Part shown: positions 1 to 12,533 of the stretch, piece after piece
Numbering within the stretch: the first letter of the stretch is position 1
Layout: every line of letters starts with the position of its first letter
Source: Ziziphus jujuba
Lineage: Eukaryota; Streptophyta; Magnoliopsida; Rosales; Rhamnaceae
Assembly: GCF_031755915.1 (NCBI RefSeq)
Contig: NC_083385.1
Location: forward strand, 11,243,001-11,307,000
Direction of reading: 5' to 3'
DNA: 64,000 bases
Translations under genes and position numbers: made by a program
The notes under the pieces: generated by a model
What the model saw: only the letters and a program-made list of their open reading frames with translations
Databases searched by the model: none
Told to the model about the DNA's origin: nothing

Positions 1-1797
1 TTTAGCAATTGAAAGATTTGAAAGATAAATTCTCATACAAATTAATGTGGTCAAATTCGATATTAAAAATATATATAAATGCTTTTACGGGTTTTCCTTA
101 GACAAACAAAAATCTAAAAAAAAAAAAAAAAATTGTTCTGGGGATATGTAGATATATAATGTGAGATAAATTGGAAGAAGGCTAACACCTAAAGTGATCA
201 TATATATGTTATACAATTTGATAAATTATACTTTCATTATTGGAACAATTATTTTATCTAAACTTGACTTAAATGTATACAAATTATTAGGTTGTCTGTT
301 GATTATTTTAAAATTAAATTTTATTTATTTTTAATGAATGAGTTCATCATTAGGCGAGTGCAGCAAATAAAAAGGTGTCAAATGATACTTTTTTGTTGGA
401 AAAGCAGATACTATATTTAATAAAATTCAAATAAATGAAAGATTATTTGTACAGCTCAAATAGTAATAAATCTTTAATCATATCTATATATATATGTATT
501 TTTTTTTCCCAAAAAAAAAAAGGGATTATATGAATATAAATTTGGAAAAAAATAGTTTCTAATAATATCTTACAGAAATTATAGTTTCTATTTAAGGTAA
601 TCATATTCATTGTTAAATAAAGATAGTCATATAAAAAAAAGGGATTATATGAAAATGAATTACTATTTTAATTTTGAAGTACATAATAGATTAAAAAAAT
701 GAATGGTTCATATTTATATCTTACAGAAATTATAATTAGACATACCTTTTTTTTTGTTTTGGGCTACAAATAATTAGACATACTGATGTAACAAAATATA
801 AGAAGGATGATAATAAATTTGGGTAATTAATTTCTAATTTATACAGTTATATACAGTTTATAGAGGTACATGGAACGCTGACACATTTTATTTCCTCCCA
901 AAAAAAAAAAAGAAAAAAGAAAAAGAAAATTAGAGGCAACTTTTCCATGAAGTCAGCCATATAATTGGCGCCGTTTGACTTTTAGATCACGCTTCATTTA
1001 TTATTTTTTATTTTGCAACATAATTAGACGTTCAAATTTGTCACTAAACCCCAAAACCAAAACACAAAACGAAAACAGAAATCAGAAACACAAAAACAAA
1101 ATTTAAGAAATTTCCTTCCCCGTCACTAATCGCGTTGATCAAGGAACCCAGTTCCCACCAAAAAATTAAATTAATCGCCAAGAAAAACAACAACAACCGC
1201 CTTCAATGATCGCCACGTGGATGTGAAAAAGCATAACAGTCTTCTGGGAACGTGTAGTTCACCGCCCAATGAATTTCGAACCTCTTTCTCAACATATTTT
1301 CTTTTTTCTTTTTCAATAATATTTGAAAATTAGTTATAATTAAAGCAAAAAAAAACACACAGTGGTCTGTAGTTGTTATCAATAACCCCCCCCCCCCCCC
1401 CCAAAAAACAAAAAAAAAAAAAAAAAAAAACAAAAAAAAAAGAGAAAAAAGAAAAGCGTACGCCACGTCGTTTCTTTTTTTTATCGCTTTCTGTGGATCT
1501 CCATCCATCCATCATCCTCCATCATTCTCAAAAGCTTTCAATTTTGCTGGACACGGACCTCAATTCCCGTGATAACTTGTAATTTGAAATCCTTGGGAAA
1601 AAAGGGATCGAAAAAAATTTAAAAAAAAAAAAAAAAGATAGAGAGAGAAAAATAAAATGAAGCAAAGCAAAACCAAGACAACGTAGAGAGATCTTCAAAT
1701 CCCCGGTTTAATCCATTATCCGAATAACGATGCTCTGACCCGGAATTAGAAGAATTAAAATCCCTCCGATTCCCCATCTGTTCGGGGAGCTTTCTAA
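1..1797. other. Intergenic DNA and 5' leader of the CRK gene
   Basis: AT-rich DNA with many A and T runs and no supportable coding region. The last few hundred bases (about 1450-1797) are probably promoter and 5' untranslated leader of the kinase gene starting at 1798. A run of 17 C followed by A-rich sequence lies at 1386-1442. Short open frames here read through homopolymers and are not credible genes. Confidence 0.6.
1386..1442. repeat. Poly(C)17 followed by A-rich tract
   Basis: Seventeen consecutive C at 1386-1402 are followed by about 40 bases that are nearly all A. It is a homopolymer junction upstream of the kinase gene. A very similar C17 tract followed by poly-A occurs at 43774-43814. 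Confidence 0.9.
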
Positions 1798-4700
1798 ATG
1801 GGTGTTTGCAGCTCAAAACCCTCAACAAAGCCCACCTCTACTTCTCCCTTATCCGATCTCCAACTTAACCACCACAAGGCTAACTCTACTCCGACTGAGG
1901 CTAACTCTGTCCCTGCTGAGGATGTCACTTCCACTGCCCAAACTGCGATTTCCGTAAATGGTACTGGTAATGAGGCGGCGGAGAACGGTAAGAAATCGCC
2001 CTTCTTCTTTTTCCAAAGTCCCAGTCCGGCTCACTACCTGTTCTCCAAGAAGTCTCCGGCGAGATCTCCGGCGAATTTCAACTCCAACTCCACGCCCAAA
2101 CGGTTCTTCAAGAGGCCTTTCCCGCCTCCTTCTCCGGCGAAACATATAAGGGCGGTGCTCGCCAGGAGACATGGGTCGGTCAAACCCAACGAGGCCGCGA
2201 TACCCGAAGGGAGCGTGGATGAGGAAGTCACGGGGCTTGATAAGAGCTTCGGGTTCTCGAAGCATTTTGCTAACAAGTATGAGCTCGGTGAGGAGGTTGG
2301 AAGAGGGCATTTTGGGTATACCTGTGCGGCGAAGATTAAGAAGGGTGAGCTCAAAGGCCAACAGGTTGCTGTGAAAGTCATTCCCAAAGCAAAGGTTCGC
2401 GATTCGTCTGATTCTAATACCTAAAAGTTCTGATCTTTATGGTTATTTATAATTGAAATCGGTTGGCCAATTTTTTCGCCTTCTTAATACATTTTGAAAG
2501 CAAAACTAGATCTGCGGTTAAAACCCATGATCTTTATTATGAAAACCTTACAATTCTGCATCGGAAACACAGAAAGTGGTTTTCTAATTGATCCTCTGCT
2601 TGGTGAAAAACATGGTTAAAGTGGAAGGAGGGTCTTCATCAATCATGTAATTTGTGTGTTCGAACTTGTAGTTATTTGAGCTGAATTCGTCTCTAGAAAA
2701 CTGTTAATTGTTATGAAGTCTTCTAAAAGTTTTGGGCTTTACAACTTGAAAAATCTTGGTTAGAATCGCTGTGCATTCTTATTATCCTACTACTAGTTCG
2801 CATATGCGCATTTGCACATCTTCCTTCTATTGAGACCTCCTAGAAGATGATCAATTTTGCATATGTCTCAAAATTTTGGATTATTAAATTGGAATATTTC
2901 ATAGTTCGCAATGAAGGGTGGGAAAAATATTTACTGTGCACTTTTTGGATTAGAAGAAGCTTGAGAGTTAGGCAGGGTGGTATCTTTTCCTGAAATTGGG
3001 ATTTTGTTGGTCATGAATTATTTCCTTATTTATTTTTTTGTTGTTAGATGACCACTGCAATTGCCATCGAGGACGTTAGAAGGGAAGTAAAGATATTGAG
3101 AGCCCTGAACGGACATAGCAATCTAATTCAATTTTATGATGCATATGAAGACCGTGAGAATGTCTACGTAGTCATGGAGTAAGCCCTGACTATAGCATTT
3201 TATTTAAATTGCATGCTTCTGTTAGCTTTTCTAACCAATATTCCAGCCAAAAATTAATTTTATAACCATTTTATTCATTTTTTCTTTTGACTGGAGTTCT
3301 TATATAATATGCGCTGTTGAATTATGATATTTTTCAGGTTATGTGAAGGGGGGGAACTCTTAGACAGGATACTGTCAAGGTATATCTTTTAATGTTGCTG
3401 GACTTAAGTGGATCTGTAGTTGTTCTTTTGATGGATGAGAGAAATGGAAACTTACAACAGAAAGCTGATTAGCAAAGTTTATTGTGTAAAGTACATTTGA
3501 TTTACTTTGTGCAGGGGTGGGAAATATACAGAGGATGATGCGAAAGCAGTTATGATACAGATATTAAATGTCGTTTCATTTTGCCACCTTCAGGGTGTGG
3601 TGCATCGTGATCTTAAACCTGAGGTGGGATATTGTAACTTTCGAATTTCTACTTTTGGATTAAATTAAAACTCGCTGGGGTTTGAGTTTGCTACATCATT
3701 TTGGGGTGACTCAAGATGAGATATGGGAATAACCATTTGGGTGGGTTTTTTTTGTTACTGTTAGATCCCTCTAGGAAGTATCATATGAAGGCCAATTTCT
3801 GTATGCTTGAAACTTAAGCTTATTTTCATGGGCCTAAAAGAGTTATAAATGGAACGTTTGATCCAACACAACCAGGAATTTAACTTTGGTTCTATCTGCT
3901 TGAAGAAAAATTTCTACTTGTAATAAAATTGTTATTTTGGTATTCGACTGGTTCAACAGACATGTCTAGTCTTTCTGTTCTTTTCTTTTATGTTTTTAAC
4001 CAAACCATCTATTTAGTTGTTCTTGCATGAAGAATGGGATTTTCTTTCAGCATGTTGCTGTTGGAACTTTGATATGATTTCATTCGCATATACATATCTA
4101 AGTTTGGTTAATTGCTGGTTCAGAATTTCCTTTTTACGTCAAAGGAGGAGACTTCACAATTGAAGGCCATAGACTTTGGCTTGTCAGATTTTGTCAGGCC
4201 AGGTTCGTCAGCAGTTTTTAAATATATAAAACTGCACTTCTTTCTGGTTTTATAGCTCTGAAAGTGGTTTAACAACATTTAATTGCTTTTACAGATGAGA
4301 GACTGAATGACATTGTTGGTAGTGCATACTATGTTGCTCCTGAAGTTCTACATAGGTCTTACAGCACAGAGGCTGATGTTTGGAGTGTAGGCGTGATTGC
4401 ATATATCCTCTTGTGTGGCAGTCGCCCATTTTGGGCTCGAACCGAATCTGGGATATTTCGGACTGTTCTAAAAGCTGATCCAAGTTTTGATGAACCACCC
4501 TGGCCCTCACTCTCTCCTGAAGCAAAAGACTTTGTCAAGCGCCTATTGTACAAGGATCCACGGAAGAGAATGACTGCAGCTCAGGCACTAAGTAAGTCCC
4601 TTGTCCATTTTTGAAAATGTGCAGTTGAAGTCATATTTCTCAAGTGTTACAAATTTTATTTTATTTTTTTGCAGGTCATCCCTGGCTTAGAGATTGCAAA

Positions 4701-6202
4701 GATGTTAAAGTTCCTCTGGATATACTAATATTTAAACTCATGAAAGTTTATATGCGCTCATCATCTCTCCGCAAAGCTGCTTTAAGGGTGTGTGCTTGAT
4801 AACATTATAAACTCTGAATATTTAACCATATGCTCTGCTGATCATTTACATGAGTGCGTAGTACAAGGTCTGTCTGATGTCATTATTTGACTCCCGATCA
4901 TATTAATTTGATATTCTGTCCCTCTGATGGATGGATTTCAAGAAGCATACTGGCATAGGAATCATGCAACCATCAAGATTAGCTTTTTCTATTTTAGCCA
5001 TTTGAATCTAGTGTCTGTTCACTATAAAAAAGAAGGATTAATATTTACAACCACTCATGAAAATTCAATAGAGCACATCATTGAAGTACCCCCCATATAG
5101 TGTGTGGCATGACAATTCTGGTTACCTTTAGAGGTTACTGTTTCATGAACTTTCTCTCAGCCACCCTTTTTTATTTTTTTATTTTTTATTTTTTTGTTTT
5201 TTTTTTTGGGGGTTCCTTTTTCTTATTGGGATATGTTTAATATATTTTAAATGTTTATTTACCATTTCTTATTTTGTGCCAGGCCCTGTCTAAAACATTG
5301 ACTGTAAATGAGCTCCATTATATGAAAGAACAGTTTGCTTTGTTGGAACCAAACAAAAATGGTACAATAAGCATAGAAAATATTAAAGCGGTAGGTTTCT
5401 TTCTGAATGGTCTGATTAAAGGGAGACTTCCTCTTAGTTAAGCCACTAAATTTCTTCAACTTTGGCAGGCTTTGATGAGAAATGCAACTGATGCTATGAA
5501 GGAGTCTCGGATCCCTGATTTTTTAGCATCGGTAGGTGTTGGGCTACTGTGACATATGTGGCAATTTGTTTAATTCTATTTTATTATTATATTTATAGCC
5601 TATCTATTGTGGCAGCTTAATGCATTGCAATTCAGAAGGATGGACTTCGAGGAGTTCTGTGCAGCTACACTAAGTGTCCATCAACTTGAGGCTCTTGATC
5701 GTTGGGAACAACATGCTCGATGTGCCTATGAACTATTTGAAAGCGGCGGAAGCAGACCTATTGTCATTGAGGAACTTGCTTCGGTATGTATGCCTGCATT
5801 ATTTATATATATTATTACTTTATTTTGCTTTATACATATAAGTATATATATATATATATATTACTTAGTAATTGTTCATGTAGTATAAACCAGCTCAGTT
5901 TTTGAATTTATTCAGACTTGAGAACCGCTTCTAATTGTTTTTAGGAGTACAGTTGAATAGATATACTGTATATGTTCATGAAAATAGGCAGTGCAAAGAT
6001 TATTGTTTAGTGCATGAACATAAGTTACTGACCAATGGTTCTTCTGTGATTAATGTTGCAGGAACTTGGCCTAGGCCCTTCAGTCCCTGTTCATGCAGTT
6101 CTTCAAGATTGGATTAGGCACAGCGATGGAAAACTGAGCTTCCTTGGGTTTGTGAAGTTGTTACACGGGATATCTAGCAGGACCATTGCAAAAGCTCAAT
6201 GA
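1798..6202 (+). CDS. CRK5: CDPK-related protein kinase (CRK5-like), 11 exons, 615 aa
   Basis: Serine/threonine kinase of the CRK family: calcium-dependent kinase relatives with a degenerate EF-hand region, generally membrane-associated. Exons: 1798-2394, 3048-3178, 3338-3379, 3515-3623, 4124-4202, 4295-4591, 4675-4787, 5283-5390, 5469-5531, 5616-5783, 6062-6202; all phases join. The start MGVCSS has Gly2 (N-myristoylation) and Cys4 (likely palmitoylation). A Ser/Pro-rich leader contains the CRK signature [19 protein letters not shown]. The kinase domain starts near residue 160, with glycine loop GRGHFG (168-173), VAVK lysine Lys193, HRDLKPE (287-293), DFG (310-312) and an APE motif (reads APEVLHR). 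The C-terminal 160 residues form the EF-hand-like regulatory region, ending [14 protein letters not shown]. Length fits the roughly 600-aa family. The leader matches Arabidopsis CRK5 (AT3G50530) better than CRK1, CRK3 or CRK7 as I remember them. The paralogue number is the least certain part. Confidence 0.95.
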
Positions 6203-7231
6203 AAATTTTGGTGGGGAAGGATTTATGGAAGTAATCGTTGTGCAGTTATACCCTACACGATTCATTCAGGGGCTTTTCCATTTTTTTTTTTTTTTTCCCC
6301 TCTTTGTTTTCTTTTTTTTCTTTCAATCTTTAGTACCCAGGCTTTGGGTACTTTTGGGACTTGGGAGTTGCAAAGTTGTGCTCCAGGTAATTGAAGCTCA
6401 GCGCAGCGCTCAGGCCTTGGTGGTTTTCTACTGTAAAGTTGTAGTTTTAGTGTGTTTAGTGTCAGGTTTAGAGTAGCCCCGTCCCCACCCCACAACACCC
6501 CACCCACCTGGTTTATTAGGTTATCACATTCGACGATTCTGACGTAAGCGACTCGTTACACGTGTCAACAGTTGTTTAATCAATTTCTTCTCCCCCTTCC
6601 CCATCTCTGTTATTATATTTATTTTTTGAATTTTTGGTTTTTTTTCCGTCTACTATTATTGTTTGATTAATAGCCTTTTCTACTTGTCAATGAAAGAATG
6701 ATAAGAGGCCATGTTAAAGTTTGGAAGTCTCAAGTGAAAATGTATTTCCTTATATGTTTAAAGAAAATTATGAATAAGTTTTTTTTTTAAAAAATGCAAA
6801 TAAAAATAAGAAGATATGAAATGTTAATTTGTGATTGTCATGAAATAAGGAATATGTGAAATAAATAAATAATAATTATTATTATTATTATTAATTTTTA
6901 AAGAAAAGAGAAGCTCTTCAACTCACACCCAAAATTCATAATGTTAGACCAAGAAGTATAGCAAATTTTATATGTTAAACAGTATTTTGTAAGTGAATAA
7001 ATATCATTAAGTATAAATTATAAATTAATTAAATATTGATAACGGCCATGTTTAACGAAAAAGAAATTTAAACAGCGTTACGGAAAAAAGGCGGTTCAAT
7101 CACCTGGCGAAATAGGAATTGGCTGAGCCGAGAGCCGCCCTTTTGTTCGGCTGGCCCGAATTGGTTGAACCGGTTTTGAATATTTTTTTTATGTCGATTG
7201 TGTTGTCTACCTTGGGTGATCAAATTGGGCA
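6203..7231. other. Intergenic region between CRK and the SAP-like gene
   Basis: Begins with the 3' untranslated region of the kinase gene (T-rich, roughly to 6700) and continues as AT-rich DNA with an ATT trinucleotide tract near 6868-6893. The last 200 bases (7030-7231) are less AT-rich and probably hold the promoter and leader of the gene at 7232. No gene seen. Confidence 0.6.
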
Positions 7232-7292
7232 ATGGCAGAGAGCACGAAGGGTAAAGACACTCTGATTTTCATTTCCTCTTCTGAAGAAGAAG

Positions 7293-7324
<32 letters not shown>

Positions 7325-9880
7325 GGAGAAGATGAAGTATCCGACGACAGTGAACATGACGAAGAAGAAGAAGAAAAAGAAGAAGACGATGACTATGACT
7401 ATGACTATGATGATGATGGTGATAAGCAGTCCGATATCGACGAAGAAGAGGACAATGACTGCGACGATGAGTCCCTATGCAATAAAGTCGCTCGCCTTCT
7501 TAAAGGTATTGTTTTTGCCCTTTAAATTCTGAATTCCGATTCGCACTTCTTGCTTAGTTTTGTGCAGCATATCTGGCAAAATTGATTGTTTATTTGTTTG
7601 TTTTCAATAGGAATGATTGTTCATTAGGGATTTTGCTATTCGTATCTTTTTTCTTTTTTTTCTTTTTGTAATAAAAAAGTCTTTTTCCTGAATTTTTAAT
7701 CTTTCCGTCTCCCCCAGAGAGCTTTAGCAAATGTAAAAACTATTATGAGGCACTCTTTAAAAAATATTGAATTTGGGTACAAAATTTGGACGTAACATAC
7801 CCCATATTGATTAGGTAACGAAGTTTTGTTTATTTTAGTTACTTTGTATTTTGTAATTACTCACACTAACTAGCAGCTAAAACTTTTGACCTCTTGTTTT
7901 CTACTGTGTTATTCAGAGCGCTGTGATTTAGATTGTTTAACACTGAAAGAGTGCAAAGCATATTTACGGATCAATGCCCTCAGATTAACCGGGATTAAAA
8001 CGGTCTGCATACACAGGATTAAGGAACATTGGAGGTAAAATTATTCAATGACATTCTATATTATGTCAGCCCCGGTAGAATCTACTGACTTCGTGGTCTT
8101 TTTGTAATCTTATAGGTTTCTTCGATTTCTTGTACAAAGTTCTGACCAATAATCTTTATCATCTTTTTGTTATCTACATAATAACTTGTCCTTTGTTCAA
8201 AAGAAAACATAATTTGTTCAAGTGAAATGTTGAATGTAGTTAACCTTCTTGTTGTTCAGGTGAAATGTGGAATGTGGTAACTCTTGGCCAGCATTTTACT
8301 TATTTGAAAGAGTAAAAGAGATTGCTGTTTTGTTTAGGCTAAAACAATTGCCTATCTTTGTTGTTTTCTGAAGTTTCTTGAACTGGTTGGTGCACTCTTA
8401 TAACAGAGTTACCATTTTCCTTTTGGAATATGTTTGGTTATTCATTTGTTTTGCAATTTTCTTACGTGTTAGGTTAAAAGATGGGAATGGTGAAGCACTT
8501 TATCCTAGACAATCCTTTTTCATCAATTGTACTGGTAATTTGTTATTTACCTTTCTCATATACATTTGTTTTATCAGTTACATACCATTTTCTGATTTTG
8601 AGAGAAGTGACTTATTGTAGGTGATGTCTGTAAGGGAGATGTTGTTTTGTTTACACAAAAAGTTTATGAGAAGTATTTCCTTCCCTTTGTTTATCTTCAA
8701 TTTTCTTTTTCATTTCAATGTTGTTCTTTTATAGACCTAAAATTCTTATGCTCTATAAATTGGGGATTGGATTCTCAAGCAGGTTTGATAAAGTGACAAG
8801 ACATGGGAGGGTTCTGGGGAAGAGAATCGTTGCTGGAAGAGTTGTTAAGGAAAGCTATGGTGCAAACAAACAACAACATACTTTTACGGTAAGCCCGAGA
8901 TTGAAGTTAACCTTTGGAGTTCAATCTAGTAGGGTGTGGATCTAGTTAACAGTGACTGGTGCTCTATATATATATGTATATATATATATTCTCAAATACT
9001 TGACATTTATATATTCACTTTGCAATTTACTGATATATTAGAGGAATTGTGATTGAGAATTGAGAATTTAGATCCTATTTAACATAGGTGAGATATTTCT
9101 GAGTTTGTAGTTTAATTACCTTGTGATTCACCCATCTGATTTGCGTTTGTTACTTTCAAGGTTGAAGTCCTGTGGAGCAAGGGATTTAAGAAGTTACCTC
9201 CACTCTTTCCTTTACTTGTGAAGGGTCGTAATCTCTACAAATTAAAGACTTTCCGACAGGTGAGCGGTTAATGCAATCTCTATATCTGTGCCAATGCGCT
9301 ATCAATGACAGGTGAGCTGTTAATGCAATCTCTCTATCTGTGGTAATGCACTATCAATACATTGGTTTGTTCATCTTTTAGCGTTGGGACAATGAAGAAG
9401 AAAGACTAAAAGTGCTTGCTGAAAAGCACAAACGAGGTTTTGAAGCAAGGCTTGCAAGAGCAACGAAGCAAAAGAAGAAATGGACGGAAAATGGAGGTAT
9501 GGCAGGGCATGACGGAGCTCTCTTGCACATTTGTCCATTTGAAGACAGTTTGATTGCATGTTTATTTTGTGCTTTGAAATAAGTCTTGAATCTATCTCTC
9601 TCACGCTTATTTTTTATGATGATCAGGTGCAAAGCGCGCTAAAAAATTCGATTCTACGAGACCATCTCAAATGAAAAGAAGCACAGAATCAAGAGAGAGG
9701 GATTTTGATAGACTTGAAAAAGCTAAGTCCCTGGGATTTGTAAGTTCTGATAATCATCGTCGACGTCAAGACATCTTCCCTGTGAGACATAGAAATCAAA
9801 ATGCAATGCCTAGAGGATCAAGATGTTCTAGGGGGCATAAAAAATCCTTCCACCGGAATAGAAGAGTTACAACTTCTTAA
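7232..9880 (+). CDS. Acidic protein with SAP-like motif, 8 exons, 359 aa; related to plant 'CCCH zinc finger protein 62-like' entries
   Basis: Exons: 7232-7505, 7917-8034, 8473-8534, 8621-8672, 8783-8888, 9161-9259, 9382-9496, 9627-9880; phases agree throughout. Residues about 14-88 are almost all Glu and Asp, with a GAA repeat encoding the first glutamate run. Residues about 96-128 (from LTLKECKAYLRINALRLTG) fit a SAP helix-turn-helix, a motif usually binding AT-rich DNA or chromatin. A conserved middle block follows (KGDVVLFTQKVYEKFDKVTR, then VEVLWSKGFKKLPPLFPLLV). The C-terminal third is strongly basic (Arg, Lys, His). I recall this arrangement from plant proteins labelled zinc finger CCCH domain-containing protein 62-like, but no CCCH finger is present here. 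Nuclear, nucleic-acid-binding function is inference. The acidic N-terminus and basic C-terminus could pair within the protein. Confidence 0.85.
7283..7321 (+). repeat. (GAA)13 coding microsatellite
   Basis: Thirteen GAA units in frame in exon 1 of the SAP-like gene, encoding an uninterrupted glutamate run. Further GAA/GAT-rich coding sequence continues to about 7475. Length is likely polymorphic; changes by whole units keep the frame. Confidence 0.9.
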
Positions 9881-12533
9881 TCATGCTTTAATTCTCCTCA
9901 AATTCATCAGCAATCCCAAATAGAATCTGAATACAGGAGAGTAAGGAATGTTCCTTACCCAGTTCTTAGGTCTGAAAGGGGTTCCATTTGGGACAGACCC
10001 AACTTTTTTTTGTGGGTTTAGGCGATAAAGAGAAATGAGGAGGTTTTTTTTTTTTTTTTTAATATTATTATACAGTACTTTTTATTAAAGGATATATGTG
10101 TATTTAGATTAATTTTTCTTGTTTGCTTGAAATTCAGGGAGATGTTTGATTTGAAGAAGGCGGTTTGCTTTTACACTCTCCTTAAAAAGGATGTCAAATT
10201 ATCTCTTTTCTTTTTTCTTTTTTTTTTTTCTTTTTTTTTTCAATTTTATGCTAGTAAAGAATGTAAGTTTTAATGTAATGGACCACCTGTATATTGAAAA
10301 TGAGTGCTTGTTTCGTTAAAAATTGAATGTGTTTCAAAAATAAATAAAAAATAAAAAAAAAGTATACGAATGATAATGTAAAATGAATAAAAATATATAT
10401 ATATGTATATATATATTGAAATTTATTATTATTATTATTATTATTTTCCAGCTTTTCTTAAAAAGATATTTCAAGATTCAAACGTAACTGTGAATCAGCA
10501 TGGGAATGACAACGAGCTGACCCACAAAAGGACGCGTGGAGGAAATGAGTGGTAAATTAAATGATTTGTGCCGAAGATACCTACAATCATAGTAGAACGA
10601 GTTGTTAACTCTTTTTCTTTTCTCTGGGACCGAAGTTTTGTTGTTTGTGTAAAAAGACTGCACGATTGTGCTAATATTTTTCAATTATTTTCGGTTTAAA
10701 TTTTCCGTCAAACCAATTAATGGAAGTCATATGTAAATGCTGAGCAGAGGACTACCAAATTTTTTTTTTCTTTTTTTTTAAACAAAGAAAAAGCTTTCTA
10801 TTTACCTTTTACAACTCGTGGTGGTAACGGAGTAGGAATTCAATTTGTTTCTTTTGGGATCTAAAGCGTTTCTATGTGGTTCATCCATAAACTTTTGTCA
10901 TTAAAGACTTGTCAAAAGAACTCAAAAGACGCATGACAAACCTCAACCAAAACCAAATTTTCAATTTAATTAGAAATTTTGGCTCTTAAAGTCTTAAAAC
11001 TATAAGTAAAAAATAAACATTATAATCCCCTACAAGTAAAGAGAGTGGCCGACCAGAAGAAGACAGCAAGTCACGTCAAGATGGGTTGCTATAAAATTTG
11101 TGTCGTATTATAGTTGTATATATCTCTCGGCTATGATTTTAATATATGTATTGTATATATATATATATATATTTGGTGAATATGATTTTAATAAATAATA
11201 ATGATAATAATGACATTTGATTATATAAGATTGTGGAGGTCCATACAAGTGGGTTGCAATGCAACTGGTCTTATTATGTACTCAATCACTGGACCCAACC
11301 AAATAACGGCTTCTCTTTGCCAACGTCGCTATTTAGCTTTTTGACTGACCACCCTCTCTCTCTCTCTCTCCCTTTCTCACTTCGATTGTCGTGAAGCTAT
11401 TTTTCTCTATTTCTTTCTTTCCTTTTATTTTTTTGATAATTTTATATTATAAATTATATTTTATCTTTCTCGTCTAAGTATAAACATATTATCGTATACA
11501 GTGGGAATTTGTAGAAAAATAGGAAAGTTTTTGGATGCACATGAGGCGGTTATGAATAGGCTTTGTGCGTCCCAAATCGAAACACGAAGTCTACTATATA
11601 TCCATGCAAACACTGTCCTCATTCTCTTTCTCTTCCTCTCACTTCTGTGGGGCCTATTGGACTTAATTTTGGGCTGACAGATTTTTAATCATCGAGAAAT
11701 CAAATCTTTAATCACAATTAATTTATTACAAATATTAGAACTTTTTTCTATAACAAAAATTTAAATGCTATATCACAATTTAAATCATTATTATTAAAAA
11801 GTTTATTTTTAAAATTTTAAATAAAAAATAATAATATTAAATATGCTAATTAATTAATATTTATCATGTATAATATTAATTGGCATCAATAATATCAAAT
11901 AATAATATCCATTTAATAATCATATAATATATAGACCAAACTATCCAATCCAAACAAACCAATAGAATGAACTAAAAGAAAAAGCTAGATGCTTCGGTCT
12001 CTCACTCCCTCTTCGTTTCTCTGTGGAATGGAAGAGGTACGGCATAGTAAATATGCAACCTCGCAGCATGTGATGCTACCTCCCTCGCACCGTGCTTATC
12101 CAAGTGTTTTTTTTTTTTTTTTTTTTTCTTCCTTAATATAGCCTATAAATGGCCCGACCGTGACCACTTGGGAAAGAGAGTGGGATCTTAGCCGGTACAC
12201 TTCTCTGTAAGTTGGGAGCCTTGGAGGGATCCTCCAAGTGGTTCTACAGCAAGTGGGTTTAGCCGGCCATAGCAAATAGGTATTGGGGCCCAAAAAACGG
12301 TGCCGTATTAAGGGGGGTAAAAAATAAATGATATATAGGAAATGCAAGATCGTAGATTGTATCAACTATATAGAGACTCGGGGAGGTATGGGAATAGAAG
12401 GTAAGTAAGGATAATGAAGATGATGGTGAAGAAGAAGATGATGATCATGTGTGCATTTAAATGCACATGATGGTGATGTGGGTGATGAGAAAGATTTGAT
12501 ATAAGCAGGTTAGAAAATCGGGATTTGAAGAAG
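9881..12533. other. Intergenic region between two convergent genes
   Basis: Holds the 3' ends of the SAP-like gene (+) and the SDR gene (-). Between them is AT-rich DNA with TA tracts near 10393-10417 and 11150-11171, an ATT tract near 10425-10445 and a CT tract at about 11353-11370. No coding region could be supported in 2.6 kb. A moderately GC-rich stretch at 11990-12330 is probably 3' flank of the SDR gene. Confidence 0.6.

Noticed and set aside
1849..2361. Long antisense frames over CRK exon 1
   Set aside because: Shadows of a real coding exon on the opposite strand; no homology.
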